In this document: in pieces, positions 20,464-29,408 of the stretch
How positions within the stretch are numbered: the first letter of the stretch is position 1
Layout: each line of letters opens with the position of its first letter
Source: Sulfuriroseicoccus oceanibius
GTDB taxonomy: Bacteria > Verrucomicrobiota > Verrucomicrobiia > Verrucomicrobiales > SLCJ01
Assembly: GCF_010681825.2 (NCBI RefSeq)
Contig: NZ_CP066776.1
Span: forward strand, 2,914,001-2,978,000
Direction of reading: 5' to 3'
DNA: 64,000 nt
Notes under the pieces: model-generated
Databases searched by the model: none
The model's input: the letters and a program-made list of their open reading frames with translations, nothing else
Told to the model about the DNA's origin: nothing
Program-made: the position numbers and the translations under genes

Positions 20464-20574
20464 GTGTGCGGCGCGCCCCGAATCCGCTAAACACCTCAGA
20501 CGCGACCACAGCCTCCGAGCACTCGTGGCGCCCATCCCGTCGCACAACCATCGCTCACATCACGCATTCCTGAC

Positions 20575-22173
20575 ATGCTCACCACAATCCGCAAAAACCA
20601 GAAAGGCCTCCTGATTATCGTCACCATCGCAATCTGCGCGGCATTCGGATGGTTCTTCACCAAAGCCGATACCACGACAGGCCAGCACGTTCCTACTCTC
20701 GTGGTGGGCGATGCCAAACTCAAGGTGAGCCAGTACCGACGCATCAGCAACCAACAGATGATCGCAGCTCATCTCCAGTTGCCAGGATCCGAAATCATCT
20801 CCCCTCTCGTCAATATGCTGGGTCAGACCCACGGGGAATCCCTCGGTGACGGCGTCTACCCTGCCACCATCCAACTCGTCCGCAATGAAGCCAAGCGCCT
20901 TGGCATCGCGGTCAGCGACGACGAAGTCACGGAAATCATCCGCAACACCCCGGCATTCCAGACCAACGGACAGTTCGACGAATCACGCTTCCTCGCCTAC
21001 GAAGGCGGCGACCCATCCCAGCCATCGGAAGGCATCTACATCGTTCAGCAAACCCCATACGGTCCGGTTCCAGGCGAACGCCCTGTCACCCTCAGCCGCA
21101 GTGGTCTCACCGCAGCCGACATCAAGCAGGTCGTTCGCGACTTCCGCTCGGCCCAGAAGATCTTTGAAACCCTCGGGGCTGGCGTCCAAACACCTGAGTG
21201 GCGCGCTACACAACGCTACGAACTCCTCAACCAGATCATCACTGCAGACATCCTGGCATTCACCGATGCTCAATTTGAAAGCGAAGTCGACACCTCGGAC
21301 GAGGCAATTGCCGCCTACTATGAGGAAAACAAAGACCGCTTCATGAACCAGCCTCGCCTGGTGGTTCAGTACGTCAGCTTCGACCACAAGCCGACCCCAG
21401 CTGCTGAAAACGAAACCGAAGAACAAGCCGCCGCTCGTGCCAAGGCCGACAACGCTGCCAAAATCGCGATGCGCCGCAAGGCAGACGAACTCTACGAAGC
21501 CATCCGCACCGGTAGTTCGTTCGAGCTAGCCGCAGCAAGCTTCGAGGTCAGCCCGACACTCAGCGAACCTTTCGATGTCTTCAACGCACCCGCAGCTCTC
21601 CGCCCGGCACAACGCCAGCTCTTGGAAGTCCAAAGCAAGGACGCTCCAGTCATGTTCGTCAACGGCGACCACAGCTCGGTCGTTCTGTTGGTGAAAGACT
21701 TCCTCGCCGCTCAGCCAAAGCCACTCGAGTCCATCCGCGACGAAGTGAAAGCCGCACTGGTCAATGCCAACAGCGCAAACCTGGCTGAAGTCGCCGCCAA
21801 TGAAGCTCAGACCAAACTCGCCGAGCTCGCCAACGGAGGCACCTCACTCGCCGCCCTCAAATCCTCGGCAAACATCACCAACGGCACACTCACCGAAGGA
21901 CGCCAGGTCGCATTGACCGCTGAAGCATCCGCCGCTGACCGCACTCTCTTCGCCGAGCTCAGCTCGCTCAATGTTGGAGAACTCAGCACTGTCATCCCAA
22001 CCGCTGACGGCTTCCAGATCGCTCTGATCACCAAGCGTGAAATCGAGCGCTCGGAGACCCGCGAAGAAGAGATCGCATCCCTCGCCAGCCGACTCGCTCT
22101 CGAGGCCACCAACAACATCCAGAGCGAATGGTGGACTGAAGCGATCATCAACGCTAATCCACACGTCGAGTAG
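20575..22173 (+). CDS. SurA/PpiD-like periplasmic folding factor (peptidyl-prolyl isomerase family)
   Basis: A 532-aa protein with a single N-terminal membrane anchor (about residues 11-30, GLLIIVTIAICAAFGWFF) and a long extracytoplasmic part. Residues 45-220 look like a SurA_N/PpiD N-terminal chaperone domain (VGDAKLKVSQYRRISNQQ, then RLGIAVSDDEVTEIIRNTPAFQ with GQFDESRF). A parvulin-like segment follows after EEAIAAYYEENKDRF, and the C-terminal part contains GDHSSVVLLVKDF. Its predicted role is chaperoning outer-membrane or secreted proteins in the periplasm. Whether the isomerase site is active cannot be judged from the motifs. The next gene is 47 bp downstream. Confidence 0.82.
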   Translation: MLTTIRKNQKGLLIIVTIAICAAFGWFFTKADTTTGQHVPTLVVGDAKLKVSQYRRISNQQMIAAHLQLPGSEIISPLVNMLGQTHGESLGDGVYPATIQLVRNEAKRLGIAVSDDEVTEIIRNTPAFQTNGQFDESRFLAYEGGDPSQPSEGIYIVQQTPYGPVPGERPVTLSRSGLTAADIKQVVRDFRSAQKIFETLGAGVQTPEWRATQRYELLNQIITADILAFTDAQFESEVDTSDEAIAAYYEENKDRFMNQPRLVVQYVSFDHKPTPAAENETEEQAAARAKADNAAKIAMRRKADELYEAIRTGSSFELAAASFEVSPTLSEPFDVFNAPAALRPAQRQLLEVQSKDAPVMFVNGDHSSVVLLVKDFLAAQPKPLESIRDEVKAALVNANSANLAEVAANEAQTKLAELANGGTSLAALKSSANITNGTLTEGRQVALTAEASAADRTLFAELSSLNVGELSTVIPTADGFQIALITKREIERSETREEEIASLASRLALEATNNIQSEWWTEAIINANPHVE

Positions 22174-22220
22174 CCCCGAACCCCAAGTTCGGACCGCGGC
22201 CACGTCATAAGCATCCCACC

Positions 22221-22592
22221 ATGAGCGACCAATCCAACGCAACCACCGAAGAACGCGACGCTTTGTTCGATGACGCCAATGGCGACCTCGCTCTGGGGGA
22301 TATCGACGCCGCGATTCCCAAGTACCGCCGCTGTGTCGAAATCGACCCCGACTTCTTCGACGGCTGGCACGCTCTCGGGATGGTCTTGCTCAAGACCGAC
22401 CAAGTCCAGGAGGCCATCGGTGCGGGGTTGATGGCCACCACCCTCCGTCCAAACGATCTGCTCGCGTGGACATCACTCTCCCAGATGTACGTCCGTAATG
22501 GACAAATCGCCGAAGCCGAGGATGCCAAGGGCAATGCCCGCATCCTCTCGCTGGGTGGAAAGGTGGTTAAAGATACGCCACCATCCGCCTAA
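22221..22592 (+). CDS. Small TPR-repeat protein
   Basis: A 123-residue soluble protein with about three tetratricopeptide helix pairs: DANGDLALGDIDAAIPKYRR, then CVEIDPDFFDGWHALGMVL, then WTSLSQMYVRNGQIAEAED. TPRs mediate protein-protein contacts and no catalytic motif is present. It sits 47 bp after the SurA/PpiD-like gene and 131 bp before metG, probably co-transcribed with the former. Confidence 0.85.
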   Translation: MSDQSNATTEERDALFDDANGDLALGDIDAAIPKYRRCVEIDPDFFDGWHALGMVLLKTDQVQEAIGAGLMATTLRPNDLLAWTSLSQMYVRNGQIAEAEDAKGNARILSLGGKVVKDTPPSA

Positions 22593-22723
22593 ACCCATCG
22601 CCATCCGATTGAGGATGGCTCCCTTGTCTTAGACGGGATCGCCTCACGCTCACACCGCCGGAATCCGACACCCGGCAACCCAGAGCCCGATCCCGAATCA
22701 TGAACCACTAGTCTCTCTTTCCC

Positions 22724-24298
22724 ATGCGCCTGATTACCACCGCTATCGACTACACCAACGGCTCGCCTCACATCGGCCACGCCTACGAAAAGGTTCTCGC
22801 AGACGTCCTCACTCGCTACGACCGCTTCGCCGGCCGAGACGTCTACTTCCTCACCGGAGTAGACCAACACGGCCAAAAGGTCCAACAAAGCGCCGAGAAG
22901 GAGAACGTCCACCCGGCCACCTACGCCAACCGCATCACCAAGGGCTTCCTCAAACTGTGGGAAACCCTCGACGTCAAATACGACGGCTGGGCCGCCACCA
23001 CCGACCCACGCCACGCCACCTGCGTCCAGGCCATTCTGCAAAAGCTCCACGACGACGGCCAGCTCTACAAGAAGTCCCACCAGGGCTTCTACTCGGTGCG
23101 CCAGGAACAATTCCTCACCGATCGCGACCGCAACGAACAAGGCGAGTTCGGCCCGGAATGGGGCGAAGTCCAGGAAGTCGAAGAGGAAAACTGGTACTTC
23201 AAACTCTCAGACCACGTGGAATGGCTCCGCGGGTTCGTCGAGTCCCATCCGGATTTCGTCTTCCCTGAGTTCCGCCGTCAGGAACTTCTCAACGCGCTCG
23301 AAAAATCGGAAAAAGGCGGAGACCTTTGCATCTCCCGCCCGAAGAGCCGCCTGCGCTGGGGCATCGAACTCCCATTCGACCCTGAGTTCGTCACCTACGT
23401 CTGGTTCGACGCCCTGACCAACTACATCTCGTTCGCCGGATACGAAGCGGCCGACAACGCGGAGCTGCCTAAGTTCGAGTCGCTCTGGTCGTCGGAAACC
23501 GTCCACATCATCGGCAAGGACATCCTCGTCCCACCACACGGTATCTATTGGCCGATCATGCTCCACGCCATCGGCTTCTCGGACGAGCAAATGCCAAAGC
23601 TCCTCGTCCACGGCTGGTGGAACATTCGCGGCGAGAAGATGTCGAAATCCCTCGGCAACGTCGTCGACCCCGCCGAACTCGCCGAAACCTTCGGTCCAGA
23701 CGGCCTGCGCTACTACCTCGTGCGCGATATCGCCACCGGTGCCGACGCCGACTTCTCACCGGAACGCATCATCACCCGCTTCAACTCGGATCTGGCCAAC
23801 GATTTCGGCAACCTGTGCAATCGCACACTCAACATGGTCAAGCGCTACCGCGGTGGTGAACTCACCGCCGACTCCGGCTACGACGACGAAATCTGCCAAG
23901 CTCTCCGCTCCACCGGCGACTCCGCCCGCGCCGGCTACGCCGAGGCCATGGACAACAACCTCCCACACCTCGCTCTCGAGCACGTGTGGAAATGGATCGT
24001 CCAGACCAATCAGTTCGCCGAACAATCCGCTCCATGGGCGCTCGCCAAGGACGAAGACAAAGCAGCCCAGCTCGACGCTGTGCTCTATCACATGGCCGAA
24101 GTCATCGCTGAGGTGTCGCTGCTCATTGCTCCTGTCATGCCAGCCGCCGCAGCCAACCTCCAAGACCAACTGCGCCTGACACCAGAGCAACGCTCGATCA
24201 AACTCGGTGACCTCGGATGGGGCCTGCTTCCATCCGGCCACACCACCGGCAAACCGAAGCCGCTCTTCCCTCGTCTCCAACTCGAGAAAGAAGACTAA
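22724..24298 (+). CDS. metG: Methionyl-tRNA synthetase
   Basis: It charges tRNA-Met with methionine. The class I signatures are clear: PHIGH at residues 15-19 and KMSKS at 305-309, with WFDALTNY near 227-234 and the anticodon-binding helical bundle after about 360. At 524 aa it lacks the C-terminal EMAP-like tRNA-binding domain found in longer MetRS. The connective-peptide region (about 121-160) contains no cysteine, so the zinc knuckle of the E. coli type is absent. A terminator follows directly. Confidence 0.97.
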   Translation: MRLITTAIDYTNGSPHIGHAYEKVLADVLTRYDRFAGRDVYFLTGVDQHGQKVQQSAEKENVHPATYANRITKGFLKLWETLDVKYDGWAATTDPRHATCVQAILQKLHDDGQLYKKSHQGFYSVRQEQFLTDRDRNEQGEFGPEWGEVQEVEEENWYFKLSDHVEWLRGFVESHPDFVFPEFRRQELLNALEKSEKGGDLCISRPKSRLRWGIELPFDPEFVTYVWFDALTNYISFAGYEAADNAELPKFESLWSSETVHIIGKDILVPPHGIYWPIMLHAIGFSDEQMPKLLVHGWWNIRGEKMSKSLGNVVDPAELAETFGPDGLRYYLVRDIATGADADFSPERIITRFNSDLANDFGNLCNRTLNMVKRYRGGELTADSGYDDEICQALRSTGDSARAGYAEAMDNNLPHLALEHVWKWIVQTNQFAEQSAPWALAKDEDKAAQLDAVLYHMAEVIAEVSLLIAPVMPAAAANLQDQLRLTPEQRSIKLGDLGWGLLPSGHTTGKPKPLFPRLQLEKED

Positions 24299-24319
24299 GC
24301 ACACCCAATTCTCCCAAAA

Positions 24320-24358
24320 CGCCGCGACCGGTCCCAAAACCAGTCGCGGCGTTTTTTT
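24320..24358 (+). terminator. Rho-independent terminator of metG
   Basis: A perfect 9-bp stem (cgccgcgac/gtcgcggcg), extendable inward, is followed by seven T residues. Confidence 0.92.
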
Positions 24359-24372
24359 GTACCTGACAAATC

Positions 24373-24906
24373 AACCACAGAGAACACCGAGTACACAGAG
24401 CTTCTCATCCATTGCTCAAGACCTGCTCTTAAACTTCATGATTCACATCAGTGCCACAATATAACATGATAACGATCCAGCGAAAGAGAGCGCAAAAAAC
24501 TACGATCCGATTTCCAGAGCAGTCATCGGCTGTGCAATCGAAGTACACCGTAGCCTCGGCCCACGCCTACTGGAGCCCGCATATCATAGATGCCTGGAGC
24601 ACGAGTTGACTCTCGAAAAGGTGCCCTACCAATCAGAGGTACCCCTACCGGTTCGCTACAAAGGGACACGATTGGACTGCGGATACCGAATGGATCTCGT
24701 GATCCACGAGCACCTTACCGTGGAACTCAAGAGCGTAAGAAAGATAGAGCCCATCCACGAAGCTCAACTCCTAACCTACATGAGACTATCCGGCCTCAAG
24801 GTTGGTCTATTGATCAATTTCAACGTCCCCCTCCTGAGAGAGGGTATTCGACGCTTCGTGATCAACCAACCAATGAAACTCTGTGTTCTCTGAGTCCTCT
24901 GTGGTT
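24373..24906. repeat. Inverted 28-bp 'accacagag' repeats flanking the GxxExxY gene
   Basis: The left copy is at 24373-24400 and the inverted right copy at 24879-24906; they match at 24 of 28 positions. Both are built from the degenerate 9-mer ACCACAGAG/AACACAGAG. The stop codon of the enclosed gene lies inside the right copy. Related 'ctctgtggtt' sequences recur at about 50627, 58749, 58925 and 60063. Confidence 0.75.
24466..24893 (+). pseudogene. GxxExxY-family protein (PD-(D/E)XK-like), frameshifted near its start
   Basis: Downstream of 24500 the frame encodes a full GxxExxY protein: ISRAVIGCAIEVHRSLGP, then LLEPAYHRCLEHEL, LDCGYRMDLV, VELKSV and EAQLLTYMRLSGLKVGLLINFN. That frame has no ATG, GTG or TTG before 24606, which would delete the GxxExxY motif itself. 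An ATG at 24466 in another frame would join it in register if the A6 run at 24494-24499 had one more A. So it is either a one-base frameshift, a sequencing error, or a rare-start gene. The family is found in many copies in scattered bacteria and its function is unknown. The inverted repeats around it suggest it moves as a unit (inference). Confidence 0.65.
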
Positions 24907-24954
24907 CAAATACTCGTCGCTTCCTGGTTCCTCAGTCGCTCCGTGGTTCCCCCC

Positions 24955-25021
24955 TTTCCCATCACACCCCCTTTCCCATCACACCCCCTTTCCCATCACA
25001 CCCCCTTTCCCATCACACCCC
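24955..25021. repeat. Four tandem 17-bp units overlapping the mqo stop codon
   Basis: The unit tttcccatcacaccccc starts at 24955, 24972, 24989 and 25006. The final unit supplies the last codons and the TGA stop of mqo, so the array extends directly downstream of the coding region in the mqo direction. Confidence 0.9.
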
Positions 25022-26491
25022 AAGCGCCTCATCCGCAAGCGGCTTCACCCTTGCGTAGCACTCCGGATCCTCCACCAGCTTCACGCCATAAGTCGGGACC
25101 ATCTCAGCCATCAGCGCCTTCCCTTCCTCGCTATTCAGCAAATGCGGGAAGCTCTTCTCGATCGCCTCGATCATCACATTCACACACACCGATGCTCCAG
25201 GCGACGCCCCCAACAACGCCGAAATCGACTTGTCCGCACTGGTCACCACTTCCGTGCCAAAATGCACAATCCCCGCCGAGCCATCCTCCTCGGTGATCGC
25301 CTGCACGCGGATCCCCGCATCGATCAACCTCCAGTCCTTCTCGTCAGCTGCCGGGTAAAACCGATGCAACACATCCATTCGGTCCTTCATGCTCTGCGTG
25401 CCCTGCTGCACCAAATACTTCACCAGGCCGAGGTTGTAAGCTCCCACTTTCAACAGGGTGAACAGATTGCTAGGCTTCACCGACTTCATCAAGTCAGTCT
25501 GCTTGCCGCCCTGATGAAGAAACTTCATCGTCCACGACGCAAACGGCCCAAACAGAATCGCCTTTTTGCCGTCAATCACACGGGTGTCCAAATGGGGTAC
25601 CGCCATGGTTGGTGCCTCTTCCTGTGCCTGACCGTAAACCTTCGCCTCATGCTGGCTCACGATCTCCGGATCGTCACACACCAGCCACTGACCACCAATC
25701 GGAAAACCGCCATAGCCGTGAGCCTCAGGAATCCCAGCCTTTTGCAACAGCGGCAAACTCCCGCCCCCCGCACCCACGAACACAAACTTTGCCGTGTTCT
25801 TCTTCACCTCGCCGGTCTTGAGATCCCGCACTTCAATCTCCCAGCGCCCATCTCTCTTCGACAGATCCGTCACCCGGTGCGATGCCACCGCATTGCACCC
25901 ATCTTGCGCAGAAAGCCACGCAATCAGTTTCCGCGAGACCTCACCAAAGTTCACATCCGTCCCATTCTCCATCTTGGTCGCCGCCACCGGCACGTCGCCC
26001 CGCCCGTCCATCAACAATGGCGCCCACTCACCAATCATCTCGCGATCCGTCGTGTACTCCATCGTTGAAAAGAAGTGATGCTTGGAAAGCGCCGCGTGCC
26101 GGTCCTTCAAAAAGTCCACCTGCTCCTGCCCATGCACGAAACTCAAATGCGGCACCCGGTTGATGAAATCTCTCGGATTCTCGATCATCCCACTGCGCAC
26201 CGCATACGCCCAAAACTGCCGCGTCTGCTCAAACTGCTCAAAAACCTCGAACGCCTTGTCCACATCCACCGTTCCATCCGCACGACGGTTCGGCGTGTAG
26301 CTCAACTCACAGATCCCCGCATGCCCGGTCCCCGCGTTGTTCCACGCATTGGACGCCTCCTCGGCAAACCCATCAGCCACCTCATAAAGCTGAATCCTCA
26401 ACTTCGGGTCCAATTTCTTGAGCAACGCTCCAAGATTCGCCGACATCACGCCACTGCCAATCAACACAACATCCGGGTTCTCAATCTGCAT
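25013..26491 (-). CDS. mqo: Malate:quinone oxidoreductase
   Basis: A 492-aa FAD enzyme of the cytoplasmic membrane surface that oxidises malate to oxaloacetate and reduces quinone, serving the TCA cycle. It has the dinucleotide-binding start DVVLIGSGVMSANLGALL, the family motif EEASNAWNNAGTGHAG near 43-58, and the C-terminal FAD-contact region EEDGSAGIVHFGTEVV with LGASPGASVCV. The length is normal for the family. Its last two codons and stop come from a 17-bp tandem repeat. The opposite-strand frame of equal length is a shadow. Confidence 0.95.
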   Translation of the reverse strand: MQIENPDVVLIGSGVMSANLGALLKKLDPKLRIQLYEVADGFAEEASNAWNNAGTGHAGICELSYTPNRRADGTVDVDKAFEVFEQFEQTRQFWAYAVRSGMIENPRDFINRVPHLSFVHGQEQVDFLKDRHAALSKHHFFSTMEYTTDREMIGEWAPLLMDGRGDVPVAATKMENGTDVNFGEVSRKLIAWLSAQDGCNAVASHRVTDLSKRDGRWEIEVRDLKTGEVKKNTAKFVFVGAGGGSLPLLQKAGIPEAHGYGGFPIGGQWLVCDDPEIVSQHEAKVYGQAQEEAPTMAVPHLDTRVIDGKKAILFGPFASWTMKFLHQGGKQTDLMKSVKPSNLFTLLKVGAYNLGLVKYLVQQGTQSMKDRMDVLHRFYPAADEKDWRLIDAGIRVQAITEEDGSAGIVHFGTEVVTSADKSISALLGASPGASVCVNVMIEAIEKSFPHLLNSEEGKALMAEMVPTYGVKLVEDPECYARVKPLADEALGV

Positions 26492-26730
26492 GCGCCGAAT
26501 CTAATCAAAAGCTATCATATAGGAAGCGGGAAATTCGCCTAATACACCAATTTGTTTCCAAATTCACTCCACCGCATAGCACGCCCTCCCGTGGACTCAT
26601 TTCCCCAAAAAAAGCTGTAAGAAACCTCGTCCCATCGTGTATCCACCTGCACATAAAGTTGCACAAACAGACCGCCATCTAATCCCAACGCACGCCCGCC
26701 CCCAACGATCACCTTCAAGCCCTGCCAACC

Positions 26731-29004
26731 ATGCCAAAAACACTCACCCTCGCCTCGCTCGCTCTCGTAACCAGTACTCTCGCGGCAGACCAGAAAATCA
26801 TTCAGTCCTATCAGTTCACCGGCAAGGAAACCGCTGCAGAGAAAATCGAGATCGCCGCAAATATCGTCCCTCACGAACGACAACTGGCCTATCACCACGA
26901 AGAGTTCATCGCGTTCATCCACTTCGGACCTAACACCTTCACAGGAAAGGAATGGGGCAACGGCATGGAAGATCCAAAAGTCTTCAACCCCACCAAGGTC
27001 GACACAGACCAGTGGTGCCGGATCATGAAGGACGCAGGCATGACCAAGGTCATCATCACCATGAAGCACCACGACGGGTTCTGCACTTGGCAAACCCGCT
27101 ACAATGACCAGTTCTCTGTGCTGGCCTCACCATGGAAGGACGGCCAAGGGGATGTCCTCAAACTCCTTTCCGCCTCAGCCAAGAAATACGGCCTCAAGCT
27201 CGGTGTCTACTTATCACCAGCCGACCTCTATCAGATCGAGCACCCCGAAGGCCTTTACGGAAACCTCTCAAAAAAGGTCGATAGCGTCATTCCCACAGCA
27301 CCGGACTCATTCCACTCCGACCCCATGAAGCAGCGCGAGATCGACCACGATATGCCTGTCTTTCACGCCAAGGTCGACGATTACAACCGCTACTTCATGA
27401 ACCAGCTCTACGAACTGCTCACCGAGTATGGAGAAATCCACGAGGTCTGGTTTGATGGAGCCCATCCAAAGCGCAAGGGCGGCCAAACCTACGACAAAAA
27501 ATCGTGGTTCAAAATGATCCGTCAACTCGCCCCTGACGCCGTCATTTTCGGCGGACCAGACATCCGGTGGTGCGGAAACGAACACGGAGGCACCCGGAAA
27601 AACGAATGGAACGTGATCACCATGCACGACATGGACGATCATTCCGGTCTCGATCGCCGCGAAGAAACCATCGGTTACGAGTCGGAAATCGTAAAACCGT
27701 CCTTCACCGTCTACGGCAAGGAGTGGAAAGCAAATTTCCTCAACTACTCTATCTCTGAAGTCGACACCTCGATCCGCGGTGGATGGTTCTGGCGCAATGA
27801 TCATGAACAACCCGTCAAAAGCGCAGACTGGGTATTCGACGTCTATGAACGCTCGGTCGGAGGCAACGCCGTCTTCTTGCTCAACATCCCACCGAACAAA
27901 GATGGCGTCTTCTCTGAACGGGATACCCAATCGCTCCTCGAAGCCGGTCGCCGTATCAAAGCCACCTACAGAACGAATCTCGCCGCAGGATTGCAATCTG
28001 ATGCCCCTAATCTGGATGATCAGGACCTCAACACCTTCTGGCAACCCGATGGCTTGTCCGGCCAGTTCACGCTGACGCTGCCACAACCACAAACCATCAA
28101 CCGCTTCACCCTCCAGGAGTCCATTACCAAAGTGGGCCAACGGGTCAAATCCCATGCCGTAGACGCATGGATCAACAACCAATGGCAGGAAGTCTCGGCG
28201 GCCGAAGCCATCGGCTACAAACGCATCCACCGCTTCCCGGCTGTCACTACGAATCAATTCCGCGTCCGCATTCTCGACGCCCGGGCAACACCCTCCATCG
28301 CCGAAGTCGCCGCCCATTATTATCAAGCCCCTCCGAAGAGCGTTACCATCACCGCGCATCACGGTATCGTCACCTTGAACACCGCCTCCACCGCCGGCCA
28401 CGACACGCCTTCCCCGGACTCACTTGAAATCCGATACACGCTCGATGGCACTGAACCCACCCAGACATCGCCACTCTACTCCGGCCCCATCACACTCAAT
28501 GAGGGCGGCACTGTATCTGCCCGCAGCTTCGCCGGCAACGCGATGGGGGAAGTCACAACCACTCGCGTCGGGATAAGCTCCGAGGGATGGAAAACCACCG
28601 CAAGCAGCGCCCACGCCGGGTACGACGCCTCCAAAGCCACCGATGGAAATCCAAACACATTCTGGCATACATCGTGGGCACCCGGAGCTCCCGCACACCC
28701 ACACACGCTTACCATCGAACTCCCTCAGCCTCGCAAAATTACCGGCTTCACCTATCTGCCCCGCCAAGACAAACGAGTTCCAGACTCCATGATCGAGAGC
28801 TTCAAGCTCGAAGCATCTCTCGATGGCAGCACCTGGTTCGCTCTGGGACATGGAGAGTTCGGCAACATCCTTAACGATCCTTCACAGCGCACGCATCTCT
28901 TCAAAAAAACGACACACCTCAAATTCTTCCGCCTCACCTCTTTGAGTTCCCCACAAGGCAAACCCTACGCCGGCGCCGCCGAAATCAGCCTCCTCGCAAA
29001 CTAG
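26731..29004 (+). CDS. Secreted alpha-L-fucosidase, GH29, with two CBM32-like domains
   Basis: It releases alpha-L-fucose from glycans. A signal peptide (LASLALVTSTLAA, about residues 6-19) is followed by the GH29 barrel (about 45-410). Visible motifs are EFIAFIHFGPNTFTGKEWG, VIITMKHHDGFCTW and EVWFDG, where Asp242 is the expected nucleophile. Then come a discoidin/F5-8C-type domain (about 415-530), a chitobiase C-terminal-like beta domain (about 535-605, with EIRYTLDGTEPTQTSPLYSG) and a second F5-8C domain (about 610-757). The enzyme is 757 aa. The fucI/BMC locus 9-20 kb away could use the released fucose (inference). Confidence 0.93.
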   Translation: MPKTLTLASLALVTSTLAADQKIIQSYQFTGKETAAEKIEIAANIVPHERQLAYHHEEFIAFIHFGPNTFTGKEWGNGMEDPKVFNPTKVDTDQWCRIMKDAGMTKVIITMKHHDGFCTWQTRYNDQFSVLASPWKDGQGDVLKLLSASAKKYGLKLGVYLSPADLYQIEHPEGLYGNLSKKVDSVIPTAPDSFHSDPMKQREIDHDMPVFHAKVDDYNRYFMNQLYELLTEYGEIHEVWFDGAHPKRKGGQTYDKKSWFKMIRQLAPDAVIFGGPDIRWCGNEHGGTRKNEWNVITMHDMDDHSGLDRREETIGYESEIVKPSFTVYGKEWKANFLNYSISEVDTSIRGGWFWRNDHEQPVKSADWVFDVYERSVGGNAVFLLNIPPNKDGVFSERDTQSLLEAGRRIKATYRTNLAAGLQSDAPNLDDQDLNTFWQPDGLSGQFTLTLPQPQTINRFTLQESITKVGQRVKSHAVDAWINNQWQEVSAAEAIGYKRIHRFPAVTTNQFRVRILDARATPSIAEVAAHYYQAPPKSVTITAHHGIVTLNTASTAGHDTPSPDSLEIRYTLDGTEPTQTSPLYSGPITLNEGGTVSARSFAGNAMGEVTTTRVGISSEGWKTTASSAHAGYDASKATDGNPNTFWHTSWAPGAPAHPHTLTIELPQPRKITGFTYLPRQDKRVPDSMIESFKLEASLDGSTWFALGHGEFGNILNDPSQRTHLFKKTTHLKFFRLTSLSSPQGKPYAGAAEISLLAN

Positions 29005-29408
29005 CCTCCCAGCACTCTCTCGTCCTCGCCCCGACCGCGATTTGATGCCAGCCATCAATTGCAATCAATTGCACTCGCAGCACCACCAAAACACACAACC
29101 GACTCATAGCAAATCACTTCCAAACCACTAGAAATAGAAACCAACTGACCAACGTTGGCGCAGAGATGGCGCAGAAAAGATCACACCACGTCTCCATCGC
29201 CGCCTACTCCGAATCAAGAAAATCTTCCCTCCCGGAAAAATATGAAATATTTCTCTATTTCTACCTAATCCATTGCCTAACTCCACCGTTCCTTACACAG
29301 CGGAGGCTCTCGCGCTTATGTTGCGGCGCAAAGCTCCGTTAGTCGCTAGTTAGACTGGGGTTGTTCTGACTAGCGACGTTTTTTTGCCCAGATCTCACTC
29401 AGTTCACC
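29005..29408. other. Gap after the fucosidase gene: REP-like palindrome, low-complexity stretch and terminator
   Basis: No coding sequence is seen. It contains the left REP-like hairpin (29040-29058), a degenerate ggcgcagaga direct repeat near 29157-29176, an AT-rich part at 29220-29275, a possible stem-loop at 29299-29339 and a strong terminator at 29342-29385. Confidence 0.6.
29342..29385 (+). terminator. Strong plus-strand terminator without an obvious gene
   Basis: A 13-bp stem with one mismatch (gtcgctagttaga with tctgactagcgac) and a 10-base loop is followed by G and seven T residues. The nearest plus-strand gene ends 338 bp upstream. A second stem (cggaggct/agctccg) lies just before it, so the pair may be the 3' end of a small RNA. 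Confidence 0.8.

Noticed and set aside
24590-26068. Plus-strand open frame of 492 codons over mqo
   Set aside because: It is a shadow of the clear malate:quinone oxidoreductase on the minus strand and reads as low-complexity Pro/His/Arg sequence.
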